Assembly: GCA_021846145.1 (NCBI GenBank)
Contig: JAJZCJ010000215.1
Coordinates: forward strand, 1 to 5,450
Source: Bacillota bacterium
GTDB taxonomy: Bacteria > Bacillota > Bacilli > Alicyclobacillales > SLC66
Length of the DNA stretch: 5,450 bases
Reading direction: 5' to 3'
The position numbers and the translations under genes are program-made. Positions 1 through 5,450 of the stretch are shown piece by piece. Position 1 is the stretch's first letter; every line of letters starts with the position of its first letter. Below the pieces are notes generated by a model. It worked only from the letters and a program-made list of their open reading frames with translations. It was not told where the DNA came from and ran no database searches.

Positions 1-150
1 CCCCCACCTACGCTGATGCGTTGAGGTGGCGGTTTCTGGAGTAAAGTTTCACTACCATTGGGGTCTTCACGCACCCCGCTACTCCCTCGCCTGTGAAAGC
101 ACTTGGGTATACTTTTCTTAGGATGTTCATGGCACCGTTCACATCCGCGT
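1..150 (-). ncRNA. Candidate omega (re)RNA scaffold at the 3' end of tnpB
   Basis: TnpB nucleases use a guide RNA made from the 3' end of the tnpB transcript and the right end of the element, with the guide just outside the element. Read on the minus strand, this region holds three consecutive hairpins. The first pairs 60-64 with 73-77 (GGGGT/ACCCC). The second pairs 37-42 with 51-57 (TGGAGT with ACT-CCA, one bulged base). The third is the right-end hairpin at 4-29. The guide segment would start just past base 1 and is not visible. The 5' limit of the RNA is arbitrary. The call rests on position and structure, not on a covariance match. Confidence 0.4.
4..29 (-). repeat. Right-end hairpin of the tnpB element
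   Basis: CCACCT (4-9) pairs with AGGTGG (24-29), and inside it ACGC (10-13) pairs with GCGT (18-21) around a TGAT tetraloop, leaving a 2-nt bulge at 22-23. The ten-pair stem overlaps the last codons and the stop of tnpB. That is where IS200/IS605 elements carry the imperfect palindrome recognised by TnpA, and where the 3' part of the omega RNA scaffold lies. The outer bases 1-9 repeat the left end in inverse. No T run is visible inside the window, so it cannot be called a terminator. Confidence 0.7.
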
Positions 151-1495
151 TGATCTTCGTACCGTCTTTGGCTACGTACAACCCACGATATTTGCGTTTG
201 CCCGAAAACGTTGGTTTTTCATCCCCTTGGATGGCTCCGTAAGTTGGGATAAAATCTCCATCCAACGCACTCGCTTTTGAGGTGTAACTTTCTTCTGTCA
301 CGATCACTTCAATGCCGACGGCCTTCGCTTTGTACTCGATCATCTGGATCAACCATGAGTGTGGCAAGAAAACAAAGTTTTGATTGTTCCTTCTCCCTAA
401 GTTACTCTCTTGCTTCCACGCCACGTTGTGACCGATCACGATTTTGCTGATCTCATGTGACACTGCATAATCCACCACATAGCGGCTAATCTTGTGAAAA
501 GCATCCTTAATGCGGTCCTGCCGCTTCCTTGCCAGCATCTGTAATCTTTTGGATGTACGCTGCCCTTCTTTTGGCTCGTGGCCTTTTCGCAAAATGGAGT
601 AGTATTTGGCACTCAGCTTGTTATAAAGCTGGTTGAGCGCCTTGATCTTCCCTCCGCGAATCAAGATCGGTGTTAGACCGAGAATATTCGTCACCATCGT
701 GATGAGATTCACAGTGCCCAAGTCGATGGCTAAGTAACGCCCATTATCGGTTTTTTGCTCTTTGGGCGGTTCTCCCTTCATGACGACTTCTACCGTGAAA
801 TGGTCATAAGCAGGGATTACCCTGACTTCTTGCAACGCTCCTAGCACCTTCGCGATCTTGCCGATATTCAGGCGTTCTTTCGTCCCCGGAAACTTGAGGT
901 ATTTTTCGTCTTTCACGATGCAATCTTGATTCGTGAACGTGATTTCCTTTACCCCGTCCTTATCAAGATAGTGGGGAATCTTTGGTTTTCCCAGATATTT
1001 ATTTGGATGCTTTTTGTACTCTTGTACAGAAGCAAAAAATGACTTCCAATTCTGATTGAGATTTTTGAGTACCCCTTGTGACGCTTGTGCTGACAATGCC
1101 ACGTAGTTTTCTTCCTGCATGGTACGAAACAAAGCGTCCAGAAACGCATATCCAAGGTAGGATTTTTCTTTCGTCGGTGCCGAAAACAACTTAGGCTTCT
1201 CTTGATTTTTGGTTCTTGTCTCTGCTCGTACTTCCGCTTCGCGTTTCTCCCACGCCTTCACTTGATTCTCGTTCATTAGTGGTAGGTAGCGAGCAATCGT
1301 GTCCCTCACTTCTCGTTGGTTCGTCTCTAGTGGCTTCTCCTGTGTCAGTGCTGTGTATGTCTGTCGAATGAAGAAATTCGCGTGATTATACAGGTTTTTT
1401 GCCAATCGACTTTGTTCGAAAAAGTAGTCGTACAGCCGATGGCCTTTTTTCACGCGGATCTGATATGCGCGGTAATTTGATGCTTGATTCTCCAA
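8..1495 (-). CDS. tnpB: TnpB, RNA-guided nuclease of an IS1341-type element (variant RuvC-II, no zinc finger)
   Basis: This 495-residue protein is somewhat longer than the usual ~400. The family uses an omega RNA from the element's right end to cut DNA next to a TAM, which favours retention of the transposon. The N-terminal half (about 1-250) fits the helical and wedge regions, with a charged segment near 55-110. RuvC-I is AIDLGT (D258) and RuvC-III is INADVNGAMN (D451). The RuvC-II position reads KIVIGHN (351-357), with G355 where the canonical Glu is expected. E363 in WKQESNLG, eight residues later, is a candidate substitute. The region before RuvC-III (about 403-450) lacks the usual CxxC pairs: TSKASA and KYRGLY stand in their place. 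The C-terminal part GVAGCVKTP is family-like, and the last nine codons lie in the right-end hairpin. The start is TTG at 1495-1493, chosen for the strong ribosome binding site at 1502-1510. No tnpA accompanies it. Confidence 0.93.
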   Translation of the reverse strand: MENQASNYRAYQIRVKKGHRLYDYFFEQSRLAKNLYNHANFFIRQTYTALTQEKPLETNQREVRDTIARYLPLMNENQVKAWEKREAEVRAETRTKNQEKPKLFSAPTKEKSYLGYAFLDALFRTMQEENYVALSAQASQGVLKNLNQNWKSFFASVQEYKKHPNKYLGKPKIPHYLDKDGVKEITFTNQDCIVKDEKYLKFPGTKERLNIGKIAKVLGALQEVRVIPAYDHFTVEVVMKGEPPKEQKTDNGRYLAIDLGTVNLITMVTNILGLTPILIRGGKIKALNQLYNKLSAKYYSILRKGHEPKEGQRTSKRLQMLARKRQDRIKDAFHKISRYVVDYAVSHEISKIVIGHNVAWKQESNLGRRNNQNFVFLPHSWLIQMIEYKAKAVGIEVIVTEESYTSKASALDGDFIPTYGAIQGDEKPTFSGKRKYRGLYVAKDGTKINADVNGAMNILRKVYPSAFTGEGVAGCVKTPMVVKLYSRNRHLNASA

Positions 1496-1501
1496 GCGAA
1501 T

Positions 1502-1510
1502 TCACCTCCC
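1502..1510 (-). promoter_or_regulatory. Ribosome binding site fixing the TTG start of tnpB
   Basis: The minus strand reads GGGAGGTGA, a near-perfect match to the 16S rRNA 3' end, followed by the 6-nt spacer ATTCGC and then TTG. The site decides the start: the codon is non-canonical, but no ATG nearby has a comparable Shine-Dalgarno. Confidence 0.85.
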
Positions 1511-1545
1511 TTTCTCTTAGCATATCACGTTCGTTACAAGAGAAA
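1511..1545. repeat. 8-bp inverted repeat upstream of the tnpB ribosome binding site
   Basis: TTTCTCTT (1511-1518) and AAGAGAAA (1538-1545) are perfect inverse complements separated by 19 bases. One arm directly abuts the tnpB Shine-Dalgarno, and the candidate -10 lies in the spacer. In DNA this could be an operator around the promoter. In RNA from an upstream promoter it could be a hairpin next to the ribosome binding site. The element is seen directly; its function is unknown. Confidence 0.45.
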
Positions 1546-1546
1546 A
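1519..1546 (-). promoter_or_regulatory. Weak candidate extended -10 promoter for tnpB
   Basis: On the minus strand TGaTATGCT (hexamer 1519-1524) resembles an extended -10, with a poor -35-like TTTTCT (1541-1546) 16 nt upstream. Transcription would begin only a couple of bases before the Shine-Dalgarno, giving a very short leader. The match is weak. Transcription reading in from the interrupted ATPase gene is an equally good explanation for tnpB expression. Confidence 0.22.
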
Positions 1547-1577
1547 GCTTAGTTTTCAGCCAATTTTGGCGATTCAC

Positions 1578-1608
1578 CACCCACCTTCATTTCATTTAGA
1601 GGTGGGGG
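1578..1608 (-). repeat. Left-end hairpin of the tnpB element
   Basis: CCCACCT (1580-1586) pairs with AGGTGGG (1600-1606) across a 13-nt loop, with one more C-G pair (1578 with 1608) beyond a mismatch. The outer arm 1600-1608 is the exact inverse complement of bases 1-9 at the other end. This is the expected subterminal palindrome at the left end of an IS200/IS605-type element. The insertion target, and hence the TAM, should lie immediately upstream, around 1609-1620. Confidence 0.65.
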
Positions 1609-1609
1609 T

Positions 1610-1669
1610 ACTCTCTTTGCCTTTGATAGACTTGAACCCCTCAATTTCTACTTTTTCTAATATAATCAT
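1610..1669 (-). pseudogene. 5' fragment of an SMC/RecF/AAA-type ATPase gene interrupted by the tnpB element
   Basis: An ATG at 1669-1667, six bases after a GAGGTGA ribosome binding site, opens a frame that begins MIILEKVEIEGFKSIKGKES. Here it runs into the left end of the element, continuing with element-encoded TPTSK to a stop at 1594-1592. The pattern of alternating hydrophobics followed by GFKSIK is typical of the first strand of SMC, RecF, SbcC and OLD/AAA-type ATPases, which precedes the Walker A loop by about 15 residues. Walker A itself is absent, so the rest of the gene should resume beyond base 1 on the other side of the element. The gene is too short here to assign to a subfamily. 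About 20 native codons remain, and the exact junction is uncertain by a few codons. Confidence 0.6.
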
Positions 1670-1675
1670 TTTTCT

Positions 1676-1682
1676 TCACCTC
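1676..1682 (-). promoter_or_regulatory. Ribosome binding site of the interrupted ATPase gene
   Basis: GAGGTGA on the minus strand is followed by AGAAAA and ATG (1669-1667). Its strength and ideal spacing are the main reason to treat the short frame behind it as the start of a real gene rather than chance. Confidence 0.65.
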
Positions 1683-1683
1683 G

Positions 1684-1736
1684 AAATGATCTCATCATCT
1701 AAAAATCAGCCGGTTACTACCGGCAAGTGATCATTT
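1684..1736 (-). repeat. Outer inverted repeat enclosing the terminator hairpin
   Basis: AAATGATC (1684-1691) and GATCATTT (1729-1736) are perfect 8-bp inverse complements that bracket the GCCGGT/ACCGGC hairpin. As RNA on the minus strand this gives a nested structure whose 3' arm ends one base before the ATPase ribosome binding site. It could be a structured leader or a DNA-binding dyad. It may also be a fortuitous AT-rich repeat. Confidence 0.4.
1701..1724 (-). terminator. Rho-independent terminator-like hairpin after the histidine kinase
   Basis: On the minus strand GCCGGT (1724-1719) pairs with ACCGGC (1714-1709) around the AGTA loop, and the stem is followed by TGATTTTT ending at 1701. 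It lies about 108 bases past the kinase stop and 31 bases before the next start, so the simplest reading is a terminator for the kinase transcript. If the promoter at 1754-1781 is real, the same hairpin lies inside the leader of the ATPase gene and could attenuate it. Confidence 0.7.
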
Positions 1737-1753
1737 GCATTAGCACAATACTT

Positions 1754-1781
1754 ATTCTAGACAATTCGATTCCGAATTCAA
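1754..1781 (-). promoter_or_regulatory. Candidate SigA promoter with a dyad in the spacer, for the ATPase gene
   Basis: TTGAAT (1776-1781) and TAGAAT (1754-1759) are spaced by 16 bases on the minus strand, matching the -35 consensus at four of six positions and the -10 at five of six. The spacer contains AATTCG (1763-1768) and CGAATT (1773-1778), a perfect 6-bp dyad with a 4-bp centre, which sits where a repressor would block polymerase. Transcription would start near 1747, upstream of the terminator-like hairpin. The remaining bases between this site and the kinase stop (1782-1832) show nothing else convincing. Confidence 0.4.
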
Positions 1782-1832
1782 CTCAGTCTTTCTCAAACTC
1801 GCCCCTTGCAAAATATCCGCTCCGTTATAAGA

Positions 1833-4800
1833 TCACAAACCCAAAACCTTGACGATTTCATGAAGCTGCTCGAGAGCACCGTCCATATTAAATACGTCAA
1901 CCTCCCGCTTCAATCGCTCCCATTGTAATTGAAGGTCGCTTTGTGCCAATTGGCGATCCAGCACCTCAATCTGTTCCATTGAGTCTACCATCCCTCGTTC
2001 TAGCATCTGCGCCAATTGCGTGATGGACTCTCGCACTAACTCCAGATCAAGTGCAGTGTCTGCCGTCTGTTCTTCTTCCCGTTTTCGTTCCGCTAGCGCC
2101 ACTTCAAATGCGCGAATTCCGTCCATCACGAAACTCAGTTCCGCCTCGAACCGAGCAATGAGTCCTTCTGAACCCTCCAAGTTGCCCTGCTTAAGAAACA
2201 TTTCAAGTTCAGCGCCGACGCTCGCCAATGGATCTGCCCCTAAATTAGCCGCCACTCCTCTGACCGAATGAGCCATCCTAGCCGCTGTGTTCGCATCCCC
2301 GTTTCCCAGTGCAGATTTCATTTGATCGACCGTCTTGGCATTCCCGCTCCGAAATTGACTAAGGAGTTTCTTGTACAGATTCCGGTTGCCTCCCACGCGA
2401 GCCAGTCCATCTGTCCAATTAACACCGGAAATCTCCGGCCAAGCCTGCTCATCCGGTGGGTTGATGTCCACTTTTACACCATGATCCAAATCGGCTTCCT
2501 TTACACTTACCCATTTATTCAGAGCCGTCATCACTTCAACCGGGTTAATCGGTTTGGTAACATGGTCATTCATTCCGGCTTCCAGGCTCTTTTCCCGATC
2601 ACCACTCATCGCATTGGCAGTCATTGCGATAATCGGCAATGTTGCCCACCGGGGATTCTCCCGAATCTTGCGTGTCGCCTGATACCCGTCCATGACCGGC
2701 ATTTGCACGTCCATCAGCACCGCGTCATAATCTTCCTGTTCCAGCGCCGCAATCGCCAGCGCCCCATTTTCGGCAATGTCGATCTTCAACCCTGCCAGCT
2801 GTAAAATTTCCTTAGCCACTTGTTGATTGATCTCGTTGTCTTCCACCAATAATATTTTTGCACCCTGGATTCCTACAAACTCCTCTTTGCTCTGATTTCT
2901 CATACTCTCCATTGCGGAATTAAGAGAGATTTCTGTATCCAAATTAAAAACTTCCACGATCGAGTCAAAAAGTTGCGATTCCGTTATTGGTTTGATCAGT
3001 TGTCTTTTGATCCCTATTTGTTCAGCTTCCTTTGCGTACTTTGAGAGATCAAGGGCTGAAATCATGATGATCTCCGGTTGCTGCTTGATGTCACTCATCG
3101 CCTTGATCCGACGAGTGGTTACAAATCCGTCCATCTCAGGCATTTGCCAATCCATTAGCACCAAATCAAACGGCTTACCCTCGTCTGCCGCCTGCCTGAT
3201 CGCCTTTAGACCCTCTTCCCCACTCTCAACTCCCAACGGTTGCAAATGCATGGACTCCAGCATTTTCAGCAGAATCTCTACCGCCATTGCATTGTCATCA
3301 ATGACCAATACCTTCCACGCTTTTTGGTTCTGGATTCGACTCAAGGCAGGATGTGCAATCTTATCCGTTTGACTTAGACCAAAAACAGCCGTAAAGATAA
3401 ATGTGCTACCCTCCCCCGGCTCACTCTCTACCCATATTTTTCCACCCATCATTTCCACCAATCGCGCGCTGATCGCCAGTCCAAGACCTGTTCCGCCATA
3501 CTTGCGTGTCGTAGAAGCATCGGCCTGACTAAACGCTTGAAACAACTTGCTTTGCTGCTCTTTTGTCATACCGATACCCGTGTCTTTGACCGAAAATTGC
3601 AATGTCACTTCCTGTTCTGTTTGATTCACCAACTCAATCTTGACAATGATTTCGCCATGATCCGTAAATTTCAATGCATTATTGGTCAGGTTAATGAGTA
3701 TTTGCCCCAGTCGAAGCGGATCACCCCTCAGTTTTTGCGGAACCTCTGCCGTATATTGGAACAATAATTCAAGACCTTTCTGATAGGCCTTCACGCCAAG
3801 CATACTGGCCAAATTGTTCAACGTTTCATCCAGTCTAAAATCGATGATTTCAATATCCAGTTTCCCTGCTTCAATTTTGGAAAAATCTAAAATATCGTTA
3901 ATAATTCCCAACAATGCATTTGATGATGACTCGATTTTGCCAAGGTAATCCTTTTGTTGCACGCTAAGTTTCGTCTGCAAGGCAAGATAAGCCATCCCGA
4001 TGATTGCGTTCATCGGAGTGCGAATTTCGTGGCTCATGTTAGCCAGAAACTCACTCTTGGCTCTTGTAGCCGCTTCCGCCGTTTCTTTTGCTTCCAACAA
4101 TTCATTTTCCACTTGCTTACGATCGGTTATATCCCGGATTGATTCAATCGCGCCAACAAGATTCCCGGCCACATCATATAGATGTGTGGCTGTGGCATAT
4201 AGAAACCGCTTTTCCCCTTTCAATACCGGCACCCAAACTTCTGCCGTAAGCCTGTTCTGTTCTTTCTGAACCGATTCATATTTTCCTTGCACATCTTCGT
4301 TATTTATCAAAACTTGATCGACTAGAATAGGTTTTCTTTCCCCATAAAATGGAACGGCGTATTCATAGTCGCCTTTTCCAAGAATATCTGCGGCAAGAAT
4401 GCCGGTCATCTCTTCCATCGCCTGATTCCAGATGGTGACTTTACCTTCAGTATTAATGATCATCGTTGCGTCAGGAAGAAAGTTGATGATCGTTTCCAAC
4501 TGTTGCTGGAATTCTCTCACACCGTCTTCAGCCAGCTTTTTTTCGGTAATATCCCGAATCGATTCAATCGCCCCGACCAGATTGCCTTTGGAGTCGTAAA
4601 GCCGAGACGCGGTAATGTAGAGGTACCGTTTATTTCCGTGTAAAATGGGGACCCATGTTTCAGAAGTCAACCGATTATTATTTTGCCATATATGCCCATA
4701 TTGTTGTTTGTCCTCTTCGTTTTGTGACAACGCGATATCCACCATGATCGGTCTGCGTTCCCCGTAAAACGGAATTGCATGTTCATAGTTACCTTTTTCA

Positions 4801-5450
4801 AGGATATCTTGCGCTTGAACACCGGTCATCTCTTCCATCGCCTGATTCCAGAACGCCACTTTCCCCTCTGTATTAATGATCAACGTTGCATCAGGCAAAA
4901 AATTAATGATCGTTTCAAGTTGTTGTCGAGACTCTTGCAATACATCCTGAATCTCCAGTAATTCTTCAGTTTGTTCGTGGATTTGTCTCTGGATGATGAA
5001 CTCGCGTAAACGTGATCGATATTGGATATTCGCAAGAACAATCGATATTATATTGGCTAAAATTAAATCCTCAAGCGCTTCCCAACCACTGTTAAATTGA
5101 AATAAATAGATAGTAAAAAGCAAGAGTACACTTGAAAAAGCGTAAATAATTATAGACGAAAGCGGATCGACATAAATTATCGCAGACAACACCAAGCTCA
5201 CAATTATGTAAGTTTCCAGACTATTTTCATTAGCGCGCCCTAAAATCACCATAACTATGGTGACGATAATCACAAACAAAATTGAAAAATCTTCTATCAA
5301 AATATGCCTGATCGTAATGCGTACAACGTTTTCCTTTTTCAAGAAACTATAAATGATAAAAGTGATCGCCATGCCTACTGCAAAAGAAACATCAGAGATC
5401 AAAGTATATAACGGAGATTTTGTCAGAATATCGATCAGCGACCACAGTAC
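1833..5450 (-). CDS. Membrane-bound hybrid sensor histidine kinase, PAS-PAS-HisKA-HATPase-REC-REC-HPt (5' end off window)
   Basis: A sensor that autophosphorylates on His and passes phosphate through its own receivers and HPt to a separate regulator. There is no stop in frame up to base 5450. The first possible start, TTG at 5402-5400, has no ribosome binding site, and 16 more codons upstream read as membrane-protein sequence, so the gene begins outside the window. Numbering from the TTG codon as 1, at least five hydrophobic segments lie at about 4-22, 39-55, 63-78, 82-102 and 111-126. A charged helix follows (130-160), then two PAS domains (162-288 and 302-428). HisKA has H458 in MSHEIRTP. 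HATPase has N571/N575, DTGIGM (607-612) and GGTGLGL (636-642). REC1 (about 697-818) has D702/D703, D751, S782 and K804. REC2 (about 848-966) has E854/D855, D898, T928 and K950. HPt (about 998-1100) has H1045 in [13 protein letters not shown]. The tail (1117-1189) is helical and of unknown role. All key residues are intact. No partner regulator is in view, and the ligand is unknown. Confidence 0.95.
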   Translation of the reverse strand, partial: VLWSLIDILTKSPLYTLISDVSFAVGMAITFIIYSFLKKENVVRITIRHILIEDFSILFVIIVTIVMVILGRANENSLETYIIVSLVLSAIIYVDPLSSIIIYAFSSVLLLFTIYLFQFNSGWEALEDLILANIISIVLANIQYRSRLREFIIQRQIHEQTEELLEIQDVLQESRQQLETIINFLPDATLIINTEGKVAFWNQAMEEMTGVQAQDILEKGNYEHAIPFYGERRPIMVDIALSQNEEDKQQYGHIWQNNNRLTSETWVPILHGNKRYLYITASRLYDSKGNLVGAIESIRDITEKKLAEDGVREFQQQLETIINFLPDATMIINTEGKVTIWNQAMEEMTGILAADILGKGDYEYAVPFYGERKPILVDQVLINNEDVQGKYESVQKEQNRLTAEVWVPVLKGEKRFLYATATHLYDVAGNLVGAIESIRDITDRKQVENELLEAKETAEAATRAKSEFLANMSHEIRTPMNAIIGMAYLALQTKLSVQQKDYLGKIESSSNALLGIINDILDFSKIEAGKLDIEIIDFRLDETLNNLASMLGVKAYQKGLELLFQYTAEVPQKLRGDPLRLGQILINLTNNALKFTDHGEIIVKIELVNQTEQEVTLQFSVKDTGIGMTKEQQSKLFQAFSQADASTTRKYGGTGLGLAISARLVEMMGGKIWVESEPGEGSTFIFTAVFGLSQTDKIAHPALSRIQNQKAWKVLVIDDNAMAVEILLKMLESMHLQPLGVESGEEGLKAIRQAADEGKPFDLVLMDWQMPEMDGFVTTRRIKAMSDIKQQPEIIMISALDLSKYAKEAEQIGIKRQLIKPITESQLFDSIVEVFNLDTEISLNSAMESMRNQSKEEFVGIQGAKILLVEDNEINQQVAKEILQLAGLKIDIAENGALAIAALEQEDYDAVLMDVQMPVMDGYQATRKIRENPRWATLPIIAMTANAMSGDREKSLEAGMNDHVTKPINPVEVMTALNKWVSVKEADLDHGVKVDINPPDEQAWPEISGVNWTDGLARVGGNRNLYKKLLSQFRSGNAKTVDQMKSALGNGDANTAARMAHSVRGVAANLGADPLASVGAELEMFLKQGNLEGSEGLIARFEAELSFVMDGIRAFEVALAERKREEEQTADTALDLELVRESITQLAQMLERGMVDSMEQIEVLDRQLAQSDLQLQWERLKREVDVFNMDGALEQLHEIVKVLGL
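4113..4952 (-). repeat. Tandem 420-bp internal duplication encoding the two PAS domains
   Basis: Two consecutive units of 140 codons (4952-4533 and 4532-4113) align without gaps. Over 129 aligned residues (161-289 and 301-429, numbering the TTG codon as 1) I count 88 identical, with long shared runs such as [22 protein letters not shown] and [14 protein letters not shown]. The ends of the unit (start of the PAS and the exit helix DIT) are the best kept, while the ligand-pocket middle (about 222-246 against 362-386) has diverged. This points to duplication inside the gene followed by divergence of the sensing part. Confidence 0.85.

Larger units (their letters stand above)
1..1609 (-). mobile_element. 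IS200/IS605-superfamily element, IS1341 type (tnpB only), inserted in an ATPase gene
   Basis: The element is about 1.6 kb and runs from a left-end hairpin near 1578-1608 to a right-end hairpin at 4-29 that overlaps the tnpB stop. The outermost bases of both ends are the same nonamer in inverted orientation (1-9 and 1600-1608). This fits the subterminal hairpins of single-stranded IS200/IS605 elements rather than long DDE-type inverted repeats. No Y1 tyrosine transposase (tnpA) lies between the ends, so mobility would need a TnpA in trans. The left end sits inside a reading frame that starts at 1669 with its own ribosome binding site, so the insertion broke a gene. The exact left cut is not resolved (about 1609-1620), and the right cut is at or just beyond base 1. 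The element class is fairly certain from TnpB; the boundaries are inferred. Confidence 0.8.

Noticed and set aside
8..1495. The idea that this TnpB is a TldR-type nuclease-dead, RNA-guided repressor
   Set aside because: D258 and D451 of RuvC are kept, a substitute Glu is available nearby, and the protein still sits between intact-looking element ends. A domesticated repressor would be expected to have lost more of these.
949..1580. Minus-strand frames 949-1155 and 1386-1580, and plus-strand frame 1399-1599
   Set aside because: They overlap tnpB or its left-end sequence in other frames and have no ribosome binding site or recognisable product.
1..1620. A companion tnpA (Y1 transposase) within the element
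   Set aside because: No frame with an HUH motif or Y1-type length is present on either strand between the two ends.
1752..1811. A 19-codon minus-strand frame (TTG start) after the kinase stop, with GGAG upstream
   Set aside because: Very short, weak start context, no hydrophobic or structured pattern, and it overlaps the putative promoter.
2020..4269. Several plus-strand open frames of 60-178 codons opposite the kinase (for example 2268-2804 and 2992-3372)
   Set aside because: They lie wholly antisense to a gene with clear domains, resemble no known protein, and mirror its codon pattern. They are shadows.
5030..5450. AT-rich composition of the kinase 5' part as a sign of horizontal domain exchange
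   Set aside because: Ile-, Leu- and Phe-rich membrane segments explain the AT bias without invoking transfer.
1..5450. CRISPR arrays, tRNA or rRNA genes
   Set aside because: No regularly spaced short repeats and no cloverleaf or rRNA-like stretch was seen. The only sizeable direct repeat is the PAS duplication.

Overview
The window looks like chromosomal DNA from a Gram-positive, low-to-mid GC Bacillota bacterium. Supporting signs are the strong GGGAGGTGA and GAGGTGA ribosome binding sites, TTG start usage, a compact GC hairpin terminator followed by a T run, and the style of the multi-PAS hybrid kinase. The genus cannot be fixed from the sequence. Every convincing gene lies on the minus strand, so the biological reading order runs from high to low coordinates.

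Region 5450 to 1833 is one very large hybrid sensor histidine kinase. It is open at its 5' end, so its true start lies beyond the window. In order it carries a multi-pass membrane domain, a short coiled coil, two nearly duplicated PAS domains, a HisKA and HATPase kinase core, two receiver domains, an HPt domain and a small helical C-terminal tail. All phosphorelay residues are present.

Region 1832 to 1610 is a compact regulatory stretch: a putative promoter with a dyad in its spacer, a terminator-like hairpin enclosed by a second inverted repeat, a good ribosome binding site, and then the first ~20 codons of a new gene. Those codons (beginning MIILEKVEIEGFKSIK) resemble the N-terminal strand of SMC/RecF/AAA-type ATPases, before the Walker A motif. 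The gene is then cut.

Region ~1609 to 1 is what cuts it: an IS200/IS605-superfamily element of the IS1341 type with only tnpB and no tnpA. Its ends are subterminal hairpins carrying a 9-bp inverted repeat (1-9 and 1600-1608). TnpB is 495 residues and starts at TTG behind a strong ribosome binding site. It keeps the RuvC-I and RuvC-III aspartates but has Gly where the canonical RuvC-II Glu sits, a possible replacement Glu eight residues later, and no zinc-finger cysteines. The 3' end of tnpB folds into three successive hairpins, as expected for an omega (re)RNA scaffold. The guide would begin just outside the window and should read into the rest of the interrupted ATPase gene.

The kinase and the element have no evident functional link. 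The most interesting part is the element-gene junction and the unusual TnpB active site.
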